NCBI RefSeq assembly: GCF_013248905.1
Contig: NZ_JABRVS010000001.1
Span: 1,302,001-1,366,000 of the forward strand
DNA length: 64,000 nt
Direction: 5' to 3'
DNA from: Shewanella sp. VB17
GTDB lineage: Bacteria > Pseudomonadota > Gammaproteobacteria > Enterobacterales > Shewanellaceae
Shown here: positions 23,189 through 31,013 of the stretch, piece by piece
How positions within the stretch are numbered: the stretch's first letter is position 1
Layout of the letters: each line of letters starts with the position of its first letter
Made by a program: the position numbers and the translations under genes
The notes under the pieces: model-generated
Database searches by the model: none
Told to the model about the DNA's origin: nothing
Seen by the model: only the letters and a program-made list of their open reading frames with translations

Positions 23189-24462
23189 ATGCGAGTTTAT
23201 CACAGTTTATACGGGCAACTTCTGAGTAAAGAGAAGCTGTATAAAGGATTTAGAAGAGTGTGGAAAGCCAAAGGCGCGGCCGGCATAGACAGGCAGAGCC
23301 TAAGCGACTTCGCCTCAAATCTGAGTGATAACCTCGATCAACTTCTTCATGAACTCAGCACTAAGCAATATCAAGCTCAGCCAGTCAGGCGGGTTGAGAT
23401 CCCCAAAGAGGATGGCGGCGTGAGATTGCTTGGTATTCCAACTATTAGGGATAGAGTCGTTCAACAACCCCTAAACGATCTACTTAGCCCCCATCTTTGA
23501 AGAGCAATTTCACCCGTCAAGCTACGGCTATAGGCCAAGGCGAAGTTGTCACGATGCGATCAACAAAGCGACATTGTTTATGCGTCGGTACGAGCTTAAA
23601 CATGTAGTGGATATGGACTTGTCAAAGTGTTTCGATAAATTAGACCACGGGCTAATCTTATCAAGCATCGAAAAGCGAGTTAGTGATGGTAGCGTGCTAA
23701 AGCTGCTCGTTCAGTTTTTTGAAAAGTGGTGTGATGGTAGATGGGCACAAGCAAGCGACAGAAGTAGGGAGTCCGCAAGGTGGTGTAATAAGCCCACTGA
23801 TAGCGAATATCTATCTGGATGCGTTTGATCAAGAGATGAAAAAACGGGGTCACAGAATAGTGCGCTACGCAGACGATATCTTGATTTTATGTCGCAGCCG
23901 AGCAGGGGCAGAAAATGCACTCAAGCAGGCGAAGAAGATACTGGAAGTCGAGTTAAAGCTTGAGGTAAACTCGCGTAAAACCCACATAGCAGACAGCAAT
24001 GAAGGTGTGAAGTTTTTAGGAGTGGAGATAGGTAGTCGATACACACGTATCGAGCCGAAGAAACTAGCAGGGTTTAAATCGAAGCTAAAACAGATGACAA
24101 AGCGCAATGGTGGTAAGCCATTAAGCGAAGTGATCAAAGCGGTGAATCCTATTTTAAGAGGGTTCAGTCAGTATTTTCGGATAGCGAATGCGAATAGGGA
24201 GTTCGAGAAAATAGCAAGCTGGCTAAGGCGTAGGTTGAGGAGCGTCCAACTGAAGCTGTGGAAAACGCCACAGCGACTTCACAGACGGTTGAAGCAGATG
24301 GGGTATAAGCCCCCGTTTAAATCAATCAAGATGAACAGTTGGCGTAACTCACTGATTCCGTTAGCAAACTATGCGCTGCCCAATAAATGGTTTGATAGCT
24401 CAGGGTTAGTGAATCTTGGACATGTAAAAACGGGATATGTGTTCAGCGCAAAGCTGAGTTAA
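23189..24462 (+). pseudogene. ltrA: Group II intron reverse transcriptase/maturase with two frameshifts
   Basis: It starts at ATG 23189 with GAGGA upstream. RT fingers are seen in KGAAGIDRQSL and VRLLGIPTIRDRVVQQ. The frame breaks at a C5 run (23488-23492); dropping one C restores LLSPIFEEQFHPSSYGYRP. It breaks again at a T6 run (23715-23720); dropping one T restores QFLKSGVMVDGH. Downstream are GSPQGGVISPLIANIYLDAF, the catalytic RYADDIL box, and a maturase X/GIIM domain (FKSKLKQMTKRNGGKPLSEV, then ILRGFSQYFRIAN). No HNH endonuclease domain follows. Both breaks are one-base insertions in homopolymers, so real inactivation or sequencing error are both possible. Confidence 0.85.
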
Positions 24463-24470
24463 GTATGCAG

Positions 24471-24541
24471 GAGCCGTATACGAGGTCCGTACGTACGGTT
24501 CTGTGAGAGGGATGAGGCGGTAACGCCTCACCCTACTCGAT
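24471..24541 (+). ncRNA. Group II intron domains V and VI
   Basis: The 34-base domain V hairpin starts GAGCCGTATACGAGG and closes with GTACGGTTCTG. Domain VI is GATGAGGCGG-taa-CGCCTCACC, followed by the intron end CTACTCGAT. These elements hold the catalytic metal site and the branch region of the ribozyme. Confidence 0.85.
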
Positions 24542-24554
24542 AATGTCACTGGTG

Positions 24555-24992
24555 TTAAGCTGATAATACGTCATAATCTGATGATTTCAGTTGATAGAGT
24601 TCAAATAAAACCTCAAAGTTTGACCGAGTTCCCTCATGGGGAAGCTGTTTCAGTTTATGTAGGATAAGTGCCTGAGACTTTCGCTCTAACATCAGCTCAA
24701 CTTCTAACATTTGTTGATATTCGGTACTAGCGAGGTGATTCTTACTTAATTTTCGCAACTTTCTAAATGGCAGTAAAACACGCTGCTCCCAGTGGAGCAT
24801 TTCTTGTGTAAGCTGCAACCAAGCCTGAGGTAAAAGTCGGTAAGCTTGTTTGTCTAACCAAGTAGAGAGTAGCAGTAAATTGATATTGACTTCATGTTCA
24901 TCTTGAAGCTGTAAACAGAGTGTTTGATGCTCTTCATAGTAGGTATCACAAGCTTGCCATAGCGAAAGATCAAACTGATTTAAGTACGTCAT
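24555..24992 (-). CDS. TIGR02444 family protein
   Basis: A 145-residue soluble helical protein. It begins MTYLNQFDLSLWQACDTYYE and has LLLLSTWLDKQAYRLLPQAW, the signature of the gammaproteobacterial TIGR02444/DUF2390 family. Function is unknown. It lies downstream of the yheS-type ABC-F gene on the same strand with a gap of 93 bases, a neighbour relation common in Shewanella and related genera. The intron ends 13 bases from its stop, so the insertion spared it. Confidence 0.88.
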   Translation of the reverse strand: MTYLNQFDLSLWQACDTYYEEHQTLCLQLQDEHEVNINLLLLSTWLDKQAYRLLPQAWLQLTQEMLHWEQRVLLPFRKLRKLSKNHLASTEYQQMLEVELMLERKSQALILHKLKQLPHEGTRSNFEVLFELYQLKSSDYDVLSA

Positions 24993-25085
24993 TTAGCATT
25001 TCCTTGCTCTTTCCCATCATATTAAAATTAGTTCAAAATACATTTTTGAGCAAACTGAATCATGGTCGACTACAGTTGATCTGTA

Positions 25086-26990
25086 TTAGCTTCTGACTTC
25101 TAGTTCAATTTCTTCAATGGATTCTTGGAGCGTTAACCATTGCATTTCGCTTTCCTCCATTTCTTTGGTGAGCAAAGTTCTTTTATTTAACACTTGAGTT
25201 AATTTAACTTTATTTTCAGCGTCATACAAGCTTATATCAGCGAGCATTTCTTCTATTTCTGCTAAACCTGTACTGGCTTTCTCTTGTTCTTTTTCAAGTT
25301 TGAGTTGGATTTTACGCATTGGCGATAATTTCTGCCTAAGCTCAGCCTCAAGACGCTTTTGCTGTTTTTTGTCTTGTGAGGGGGTAGCCTCTTCAGTTGT
25401 TTCTAACTTGTTATTGGCTTTAGTTGCGTCGAGAAGCCATTGGTGATAGTCGTCAAGATCACCATCAAAGCTACACACTTGTCCGTTGTCCACTAGGTAA
25501 TAATCGCTACAACTGAGTCGTAATAAGTGCCTGTCATGAGAGACGATAATCATAGCACCTTCAAAAGATTGCAGCGCCATGGTTAGTGCGTGACGCATCT
25601 CGAGATCCAAATGGTTAGTTGGCTCATCGAGTAACAATAGATTAGGACGTTGCCATACCAAGAGTGCCAGCACTAAGCGAGCTTTCTCACCACCAGAAAA
25701 TGGTCGAACTGCAGAGAGTACCATGTCACCGTTGAAACCATAGCATCCAAGGAAATTACGCAATTCTTGTTCGCGATGATTTGGTGCAAGTCTCGATAGG
25801 TGCTGCAAAGGAGACTCATCTAAATGTAGGCTTTCTAATTGGTGTTGAGCAAAATAGCCGATATTTAAGCCTGGATGTGTCTCATATTTACCTTTCATGG
25901 GTGAGAGCTCTTCTGAGAGCAATTTAATCAAGGTCGACTTACCTGCACCGTTTCTGCCTAATAAGCCAATCCGTGCGCCAGGAACTAGGTTTAAGTGGAC
26001 ACTCTTAAGGATTTCAACGTCCCCGTAACCCACAGAAACGTGCTCCATGCTCACCAAGGGGTTTGGCAGAGCCTCTGGCTCTTTAAAAGCCATATGAAAC
26101 GGGCTGTCGACTTGAGAAGGAAGTAATTCAGCCATACGTTCTAAAGCTTTCAGTCGACTTTGAGCTTGCTTGGCTTTACTGGCTTTGTAGCGAAACCGGT
26201 CGACGAAAGACTGCATATGTGCACGTTCTTTTTGTTGGCGCTCAAAGGCGACCTGTTGTTGAGCCATACGCTCCGCTCGGATCCGTTCAAAGGCGGTGTA
26301 ATTGCCCTTATAGTCGTTAAGCTTTTGGTTTTCAACATGAACGATTTCAGAAACGATAGCATCGATAAAATCTCTGTCATGGCTAATAAGAATAAGGGTC
26401 CCTTGGTATGCTTTAATCCACCCTTCTAACCAATACATGGTGTCTAAGTCTAAATGGTTGGTGGGTTCATCGAGAAGCAGCAGATCTGATCGACATAGCA
26501 GCGCTTGTGCAAGGTTCAGGCGCATACGCCAGCCACCAGAAAAGCTCTTTACCGAGTTACTCTGTTCCATTTCGCTAAAGCCAAGACCTGCCAGTAAACT
26601 CGCTGCGCGGGAGTGGATAGCGTAACCACCAATAGCATCTATTTTTCCGTGTAATAGTGCAATTGCATTACCGTCATCATTGTTTTGCGCTGTAGCAAGT
26701 AAAGCCTCAAGTTGGCGATATTCAACATCACCATCAATCACGTATTCAAGCGCTGATACCTCAAGAGCGGGAGTTTCTTGAGCGACAGTGGCAATCTGCC
26801 AACCGCTTGGTAGGCTGAGGTCGCCTTTATCTAGGCTAATATGGCCCATAATTAAGGCAAGTAGCGATGACTTACCAGTCCCGTTGGCACCGACTAACCC
26901 AACCTTATGGCCTGGGTAAATGGTTAATGAGGTCTCGTCTAAAAGTGTTTTGGTACCACGGTTCAGTTGTGCTTGAGTGATGGATATCAT
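25086..26990 (-). CDS. yheS: ABC-F ATPase YheS
   Basis: A 634-residue soluble protein with two ABC ATPase domains and no membrane segment. Domain 1 has Walker A GANGTGKS, the signature SFSGGWRMRLNLAQAL and Walker B DLLLLDEPTNHLDLD. Domain 2 has GRNGAGKS, FSGGEKARLVLALL and LLLLDEPTNHLD. Between them is the charged ABC-F linker (YRYKASKAKQAQSRLKALER-like, residues about 265-290), and a coiled-coil C-terminus follows residue 530. ABC-F proteins bind the ribosomal E site and relieve stalled translation. The protein is the YheS type by its N-terminus MISITQAQLNRGTKTLLDE. Gene order with TIGR02444 and YheV supports this. Confidence 0.95.
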   Translation of the reverse strand: MISITQAQLNRGTKTLLDETSLTIYPGHKVGLVGANGTGKSSLLALIMGHISLDKGDLSLPSGWQIATVAQETPALEVSALEYVIDGDVEYRQLEALLATAQNNDDGNAIALLHGKIDAIGGYAIHSRAASLLAGLGFSEMEQSNSVKSFSGGWRMRLNLAQALLCRSDLLLLDEPTNHLDLDTMYWLEGWIKAYQGTLILISHDRDFIDAIVSEIVHVENQKLNDYKGNYTAFERIRAERMAQQQVAFERQQKERAHMQSFVDRFRYKASKAKQAQSRLKALERMAELLPSQVDSPFHMAFKEPEALPNPLVSMEHVSVGYGDVEILKSVHLNLVPGARIGLLGRNGAGKSTLIKLLSEELSPMKGKYETHPGLNIGYFAQHQLESLHLDESPLQHLSRLAPNHREQELRNFLGCYGFNGDMVLSAVRPFSGGEKARLVLALLVWQRPNLLLLDEPTNHLDLEMRHALTMALQSFEGAMIIVSHDRHLLRLSCSDYYLVDNGQVCSFDGDLDDYHQWLLDATKANNKLETTEEATPSQDKKQQKRLEAELRQKLSPMRKIQLKLEKEQEKASTGLAEIEEMLADISLYDAENKVKLTQVLNKRTLLTKEMEESEMQWLTLQESIEEIELEVRS

Positions 26991-27169
26991 GGAATAAGAC
27001 TTGATAATATTTTGAATACAATTGATACCGATGATATATCACAAGTGGCTAGGAGTACTACTAGGTGGTCCAAATTAGGGAAAAATAAGTAAGAGTGAGG
27101 TTATCCTGTCTTGTTTATGGCAAAATAGACGCCTAAGGTTGTAGCATTGGAACATGAGGTTGTTAAAAA

Positions 27170-27370
27170 GTGGCTGAAATTAAAGTAAAAAAACGTTTTG
27201 TTGCGGGGGCTAAATGCCCTAAATGCAAAGCCATGGACAGCATTGTACTTTATAAGCTTAATGGGGTTGAAACCGTTGAGTGTATCGAGTGTGATTACAG
27301 TGAGCAGCAAGCTGATGAGCAAGTTGAAAAGAAGGCTAGTGGTGCCGTAATTGGTGTGTTTAAACCTTAA
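27170..27370 (+). CDS. yheV: Zinc-ribbon protein YheV (TIGR02443/DUF2387)
   Basis: The protein has 66 residues from GTG 27170. Two CxxC knuckles (CPKC at about residue 16 and CIEC at about 38) form a zinc ribbon, and RFVAGAKCPKCKAMD and VECIECDYSEQQ are typical of YheV. The family's function is unknown. It is divergent from yheS across 179 bases, as in other gammaproteobacteria. Confidence 0.9.
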   Translation: MAEIKVKKRFVAGAKCPKCKAMDSIVLYKLNGVETVECIECDYSEQQADEQVEKKASGAVIGVFKP

Positions 27371-27479
27371 TGTGTTAGCTCATTAGGCATGGTCACTTAA
27401 CGGTGCATTGCATCAGGATATGTTTAGTGAACAGTTACTTTCTCGATAAAAAAATTAACATTCAGCACATGAGGTGAGA

Positions 27480-27656
27480 GTGTCAGTAGAGCTGTACGAC
27501 ATTTGGCATAAATCCGATTTTTTAAGTCATTGTGACTTCATTGATCGACAGGTCACCCGACACCATTTAATTGTGGGTTACCATAACCATGGTAATAATA
27601 AAGCAATGTATATTGCCCTTGGGGGCACGCGAAGCAATTATACAGCTTGGTATTGA
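27480..27656 (+). CDS. Small hypothetical protein
   Basis: A possible 58-residue protein from GTG 27480, with GAGG five bases upstream; an in-frame GTG at 27474 has no site. It is rich in His, Tyr and aromatic residues (WHKSDFLSHCDFIDRQVTRH). No family or signal is recognised. It could be a chance frame, but its codon pattern is not unlike the neighbours. The reading frame alone is the evidence. Confidence 0.35.
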   Translation: MSVELYDIWHKSDFLSHCDFIDRQVTRHHLIVGYHNHGNNKAMYIALGGTRSNYTAWY

Positions 27657-27889
27657 TTAAGAAGCATATTTTTTAGTATGTAGTTGTGATGTGGAAATGT
27701 TATGACGGTTTTCGATTAGTGTTCAACATCTGTGTTATGCTGATTTTATTCTGTACTTATTTCATCAATCAGCTGAAGCAAATACCTTACGCGAAATGGT
27801 GTTAGGGCCTAAGTCTATTAAATTAAACTAGAGAAATGCTCTGTGGTTAACTAAGCTTAAAAAACTCCCCGTCAACAATTAGTCGTAGT

Positions 27890-28717
27890 GTGAAAAGACT
27901 ATTTATCAGCTTATTTTTTGTCATTTATTTTCCAGCTGCGATGTCAGATGTAACCGAAGTTACCATTTTAATTGATGAAAATTATCCTCCTTATTCATAT
28001 GCAGTCAATGAAGAAGCACGAGGGTTATACATAGATATATTAAGAGAAGCATTTAAAGAACTACCTGATTACCGTGTGATCTTAAAGCCTTTACCGTGGC
28101 AGAGAATTAAGCGCTACATGCAAAAAGGTGAAGCGTTTGCCATGTTTCCGCCTTTTTACCATGGTCATGATTGGCCTTACTTATACCCTTATTCAATTGC
28201 AATCTTTCAAGAAAAAGTGATGCTCATTTGTCCAGATAAACCTAGTTATAGTAATAGAGAAAAATGGCCAAATGATTTTCAAAAATTGTCGATTGGTAAC
28301 GCATCTGGATATGACGGATATGGAGGGTTTGAATTTCATCGGCTCGTTAATTTAAAGAAAATCGATTATGTTGAGGCTAAAGGTTCTAGTGAGTTACTGG
28401 AAATGCTGATACGTAAACGATTAGATTGTATTTTAATGGAAAGTGAATTATTCGATATGTTGATACACGAAGCATCGGAAAATACTGAACTGCGTTTGTT
28501 ATTTAAGCCCAATCATTTTGTGAAGACCGTGTTGACAGGGGTCGATAATGCCTATATTGGCTATTCAGCTAAAGCAATTGAATTGAATAAATACCCATTT
28601 GGTGATGATTTTAGAAGAAAAATGGATAATGCCATTTATAGGCTCCTGAAGTCAGAGTTGTATTATGACATTATAGAAAAATATAAATTGGCGCGATACG
28701 CAGAAATGAATAAGTGA
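27890..28717 (+). CDS. Periplasmic solute-binding protein (SBP_bac_3-like)
   Basis: The protein has 275 residues from GTG 27890. A signal peptide covers residues 1-19 (RLFISLFFVIYFPAAMS). The mature part starts with the extracellular solute-binding type 3 pattern ILIDENYPPYSYAVNEEARG, followed by YIDILREAFKEL and LKPLPWQRIKRYMQKGEAF. Family members bind amino acids or serve as ligand-binding modules of sensors. No permease or ATPase gene adjoins. The next gene is a convergent diguanylate cyclase only nine bases from its stop. The ligand is unknown. Confidence 0.82.
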   Translation: MKRLFISLFFVIYFPAAMSDVTEVTILIDENYPPYSYAVNEEARGLYIDILREAFKELPDYRVILKPLPWQRIKRYMQKGEAFAMFPPFYHGHDWPYLYPYSIAIFQEKVMLICPDKPSYSNREKWPNDFQKLSIGNASGYDGYGGFEFHRLVNLKKIDYVEAKGSSELLEMLIRKRLDCILMESELFDMLIHEASENTELRLLFKPNHFVKTVLTGVDNAYIGYSAKAIELNKYPFGDDFRRKMDNAIYRLLKSELYYDIIEKYKLARYAEMNK

Positions 28718-28726
28718 TCTGTTATG

Positions 28727-30004
28727 CTAATCGATTATTTTTACTTGATTTCTACCGTTGTTTTTTGCTTCATATAAAGCCTTATCCGCGATTTCTAATG
28801 CGGCTGAAAAATCTTGATCGACTTGCTGTAATTCATGTATGCCAATACTGACGGTCATATTGATTTTATGAGCCAGTAGCACTTCACTTTTAGGGACGTT
28901 AAGCCTGATACGTTCAGCGAGTTCACATGCTGCATCACGATTGGTTTCTGACAATATAATGGCAAATTCTTCTCCACCTATTCTGCCAAAAACATCGGTA
29001 TCACGTAGTATCATTCCACATGTTTTGGCGCAACATATGATAGCTTCATCACCCACTTTGTGGCCATGTTTATCATTGATTAATTTGAAATGGTCAATAT
29101 CAAGCATGATCACGGTCAAAGGGCGTCCATAACGTTTAAATAAGTTGAACATTTGCCCACCTATCTGAAAGAATCCTCTCCTATTATTGATATTTGTCAG
29201 AGGATCTTTTGTTGCGAGAAAATGTAAGCGCTGGTTGGCTTCTTCTAGTTCAGCGGTGCGTTTTATGACTCTCTCTTCTAATTCTTCGTTCAGCTTGCTC
29301 AGCTCATATTGCGCCTTACTACGCTGTGAGATGGTTTGATTAAGTGCTGAAACTAGTACGCCTATTTCAGTTTTATTATGATTTTTTGGGCAATTAATGT
29401 GTAATGGCTTAGAGGTTGTACCTATATTTTTATTTATACTATCAACAACTTGAACTAGTGCGCTGGTAACAAATCGATAAGTGACCAAATAAATAATAAT
29501 AAAAATGAGTATGGTATGCAGTAAATCACTCAGCATTAATATGAGAGAACGATGATAAAAATCACGTAACGCAATATTGTGATCAACTTTTAAATTAAGT
29601 ATTCCTATTTCACCTTCATATCGAGTGTTGGTGAGTTTTCGAGAATAATCTTGTGAATGATTTGGGTAGATGAGTTCAGTTAGCCAATTGGTACTGCCTG
29701 ATTCAATTCTTTCAAAATTTACATTAGCAAAAACAGTGTCTAAGTCATCCGTTATCGTGCTCTGAATAATATAAGGGTAAGCAGAGAACCCATCTAGTAG
29801 TTTTTGTGCGTGGAGCCGGTCGACATTAAATACTGCTTGGCCAGCAGGGCTAACAGCAGATTCAATGATATGATCAATCGCTGATGTTATATCAGAAGTG
29901 GTGCGTGTAAAGTCAGATAGCACATTTGTTGTGAACTGAGCGATGGCCACGACTAAGGCAAACATGGCGAAAATTAACGCTAAACGACTGGATATGGTCT
30001 TCAT
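28727..30004 (-). CDS. Membrane-bound diguanylate cyclase (GGDEF)
   Basis: A 425-residue protein. Membrane segment 1 is at about 7-27, a periplasmic sensor region covers about 28-150, and membrane segment 2 is at about 153-176 (LILMLSDLLHTILIFIIIYL). A signalling coiled coil (ELSKLNEELEERVIKRTAEL) leads into the GGDEF domain. The active loop reads GGEEF and is preceded five residues earlier by RDTD, the RxxD inhibitory site, so an active, product-inhibited cyclase that makes cyclic di-GMP is expected. The periplasmic domain is not assigned. A BLUF photoreceptor gene lies 180 bases upstream on the same strand. Confidence 0.93.
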   Translation of the reverse strand: MKTISSRLALIFAMFALVVAIAQFTTNVLSDFTRTTSDITSAIDHIIESAVSPAGQAVFNVDRLHAQKLLDGFSAYPYIIQSTITDDLDTVFANVNFERIESGSTNWLTELIYPNHSQDYSRKLTNTRYEGEIGILNLKVDHNIALRDFYHRSLILMLSDLLHTILIFIIIYLVTYRFVTSALVQVVDSINKNIGTTSKPLHINCPKNHNKTEIGVLVSALNQTISQRSKAQYELSKLNEELEERVIKRTAELEEANQRLHFLATKDPLTNINNRRGFFQIGGQMFNLFKRYGRPLTVIMLDIDHFKLINDKHGHKVGDEAIICCAKTCGMILRDTDVFGRIGGEEFAIILSETNRDAACELAERIRLNVPKSEVLLAHKINMTVSIGIHELQQVDQDFSAALEIADKALYEAKNNGRNQVKIID

Positions 30005-30183
30005 GAGATAATTGAAACGTGATTAATACTCTTTAATCATAGTACAGTGTGATAAATAAACTTTTAATGTTCCCAGTAACCTAAATTCGGGTTAAGCAGA
30101 GTCGCATAGTATGGCTATTTTTGCCCTTATCTTTGGTGTGCTTCAGCATTGTTTTAAATGAGCTTTTTCCAAGCGTTAAGTGA

Positions 30184-30603
30184 TTAGCATGTTCTAATGC
30201 TTTCTTTTAGCGCAAGCATTAAGCAATGTGCACTTTCACCTGACATTTCATAAGGAGCAAAGTTGGGCGTACCTGAATGTTTCAGCGTAATTGGCGAAGT
30301 CATGCTTGATTGAGGCATGTAGCCCATAGACCATTGCTCAAATTCTCTTACTATAATTTCTGTGTAGTTGAGCATGATAATATTGGAATGCCTATCATCA
30401 TTTAGGATGTGATGATATGTGTCATTAACAGCTTGTCGAGATCCTTCAAGGCATTGTAAAAAAAACTTATTATTAAAGCAAAGTAAGCCAGTCACATTTT
30501 TTTTTTGGTTATTTATTCTTGCTTTTTCTAAAATATTTTCTATATCTTCAGGCCCAAAATTATGACTTGTTTTGCTTGTATAGATTAGCCGTACTAGAAA
30601 CAT
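30184..30603 (-). CDS. BLUF-domain blue-light photoreceptor
   Basis: The protein has 139 residues from ATG 30603, with AAAGGTG six bases upstream. The BLUF domain covers residues 2-96, with the flavin-site residues at their classical positions: Tyr8 in LIYTSK, Asn32 in NNQKK, Gln50 in FFLQCLEG, and Trp91 in FEQWSMGY. The remaining 40 residues form a short tail with no output domain. Such short BLUF proteins signal by binding a partner. The gene immediately downstream on the same strand encodes a diguanylate cyclase, a plausible partner. FAD binding and blue-light sensing follow from the family. Confidence 0.92.
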   Translation of the reverse strand: MFLVRLIYTSKTSHNFGPEDIENILEKARINNQKKNVTGLLCFNNKFFLQCLEGSRQAVNDTYHHILNDDRHSNIIMLNYTEIIVREFEQWSMGYMPQSSMTSPITLKHSGTPNFAPYEMSGESAHCLMLALKESIRTC

Positions 30604-30612
30604 AATTATCAC

Positions 30613-31013
30613 CTTTGTTAGTTTCTAAAAAGATAGTACATTAAGTTTTCAATTACTATGTGCAATAGAAAATAAACTTAGTCGTGAGATTAGGGGGGGA
30701 CATTATCCAGTAACCCCCGGATTCGATTGATGGGGATGGGATGTTATAGAACGGCTATGCTGTCAAGGATCACAGGCGTATCTACATTTAATGTGGTTTT
30801 ATGGTGACAAGTTTCTGTTTAGATTATTTAATTTAGTGGGTTGTTCATCTTCATTGCTATCCTAGTGATAAGATGGGTAATATAATGTTAAGGTGAATTA
30901 TTAGTATTACTCTCTATTTTTTTATAAAAACCGTGATAATTAAAAAACATTGATCTGTATCAAACTATCGATTAACTTGGTGACAAATAAAAATAATTAT
31001 ATAAAATAAAATT
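30613..31013. other. Intergenic region between BLUF and RHS genes
   Basis: It holds a fragment of the hairpin-rich repeat (30738-30790) and the AT-rich leader of the RHS gene. No gene is supported. No clear ribosome site precedes the RHS ATG at 31014. Confidence 0.5.
30738..30790 (-). repeat. Fragment of the hairpin-rich repeat (copy 4)
   Basis: The segment gggatgttatagaacggc, then tatgctgtca, then cacaggcgtatctacat, matches the part of copy 1 at about 14250-14310, in the same orientation. The rest of the element is missing. Confidence 0.75.

Larger units (their letters stand above)
22453..24541 (+). mobile_element. Group II intron, inserted directly after a terminator
   Basis: About 700 bases of structured RNA-like sequence with many short complementary arms precede a maturase/reverse transcriptase frame. 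The 3' end shows a canonical domain V (GAGCCGTAT...GTACGGTTC, 24471-24504), a GC-rich domain VI hairpin, and the ending CTACTCGAT at 24541. The 5' boundary is less certain. GTTTGCCCAGC at 22453, right after the T-run of a terminator, is the best candidate. Insertion behind terminators is known for group IIC introns. The reverse transcriptase is frameshifted twice, so self-mobility is doubtful, though the ribozyme could still splice. Confidence 0.8.
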
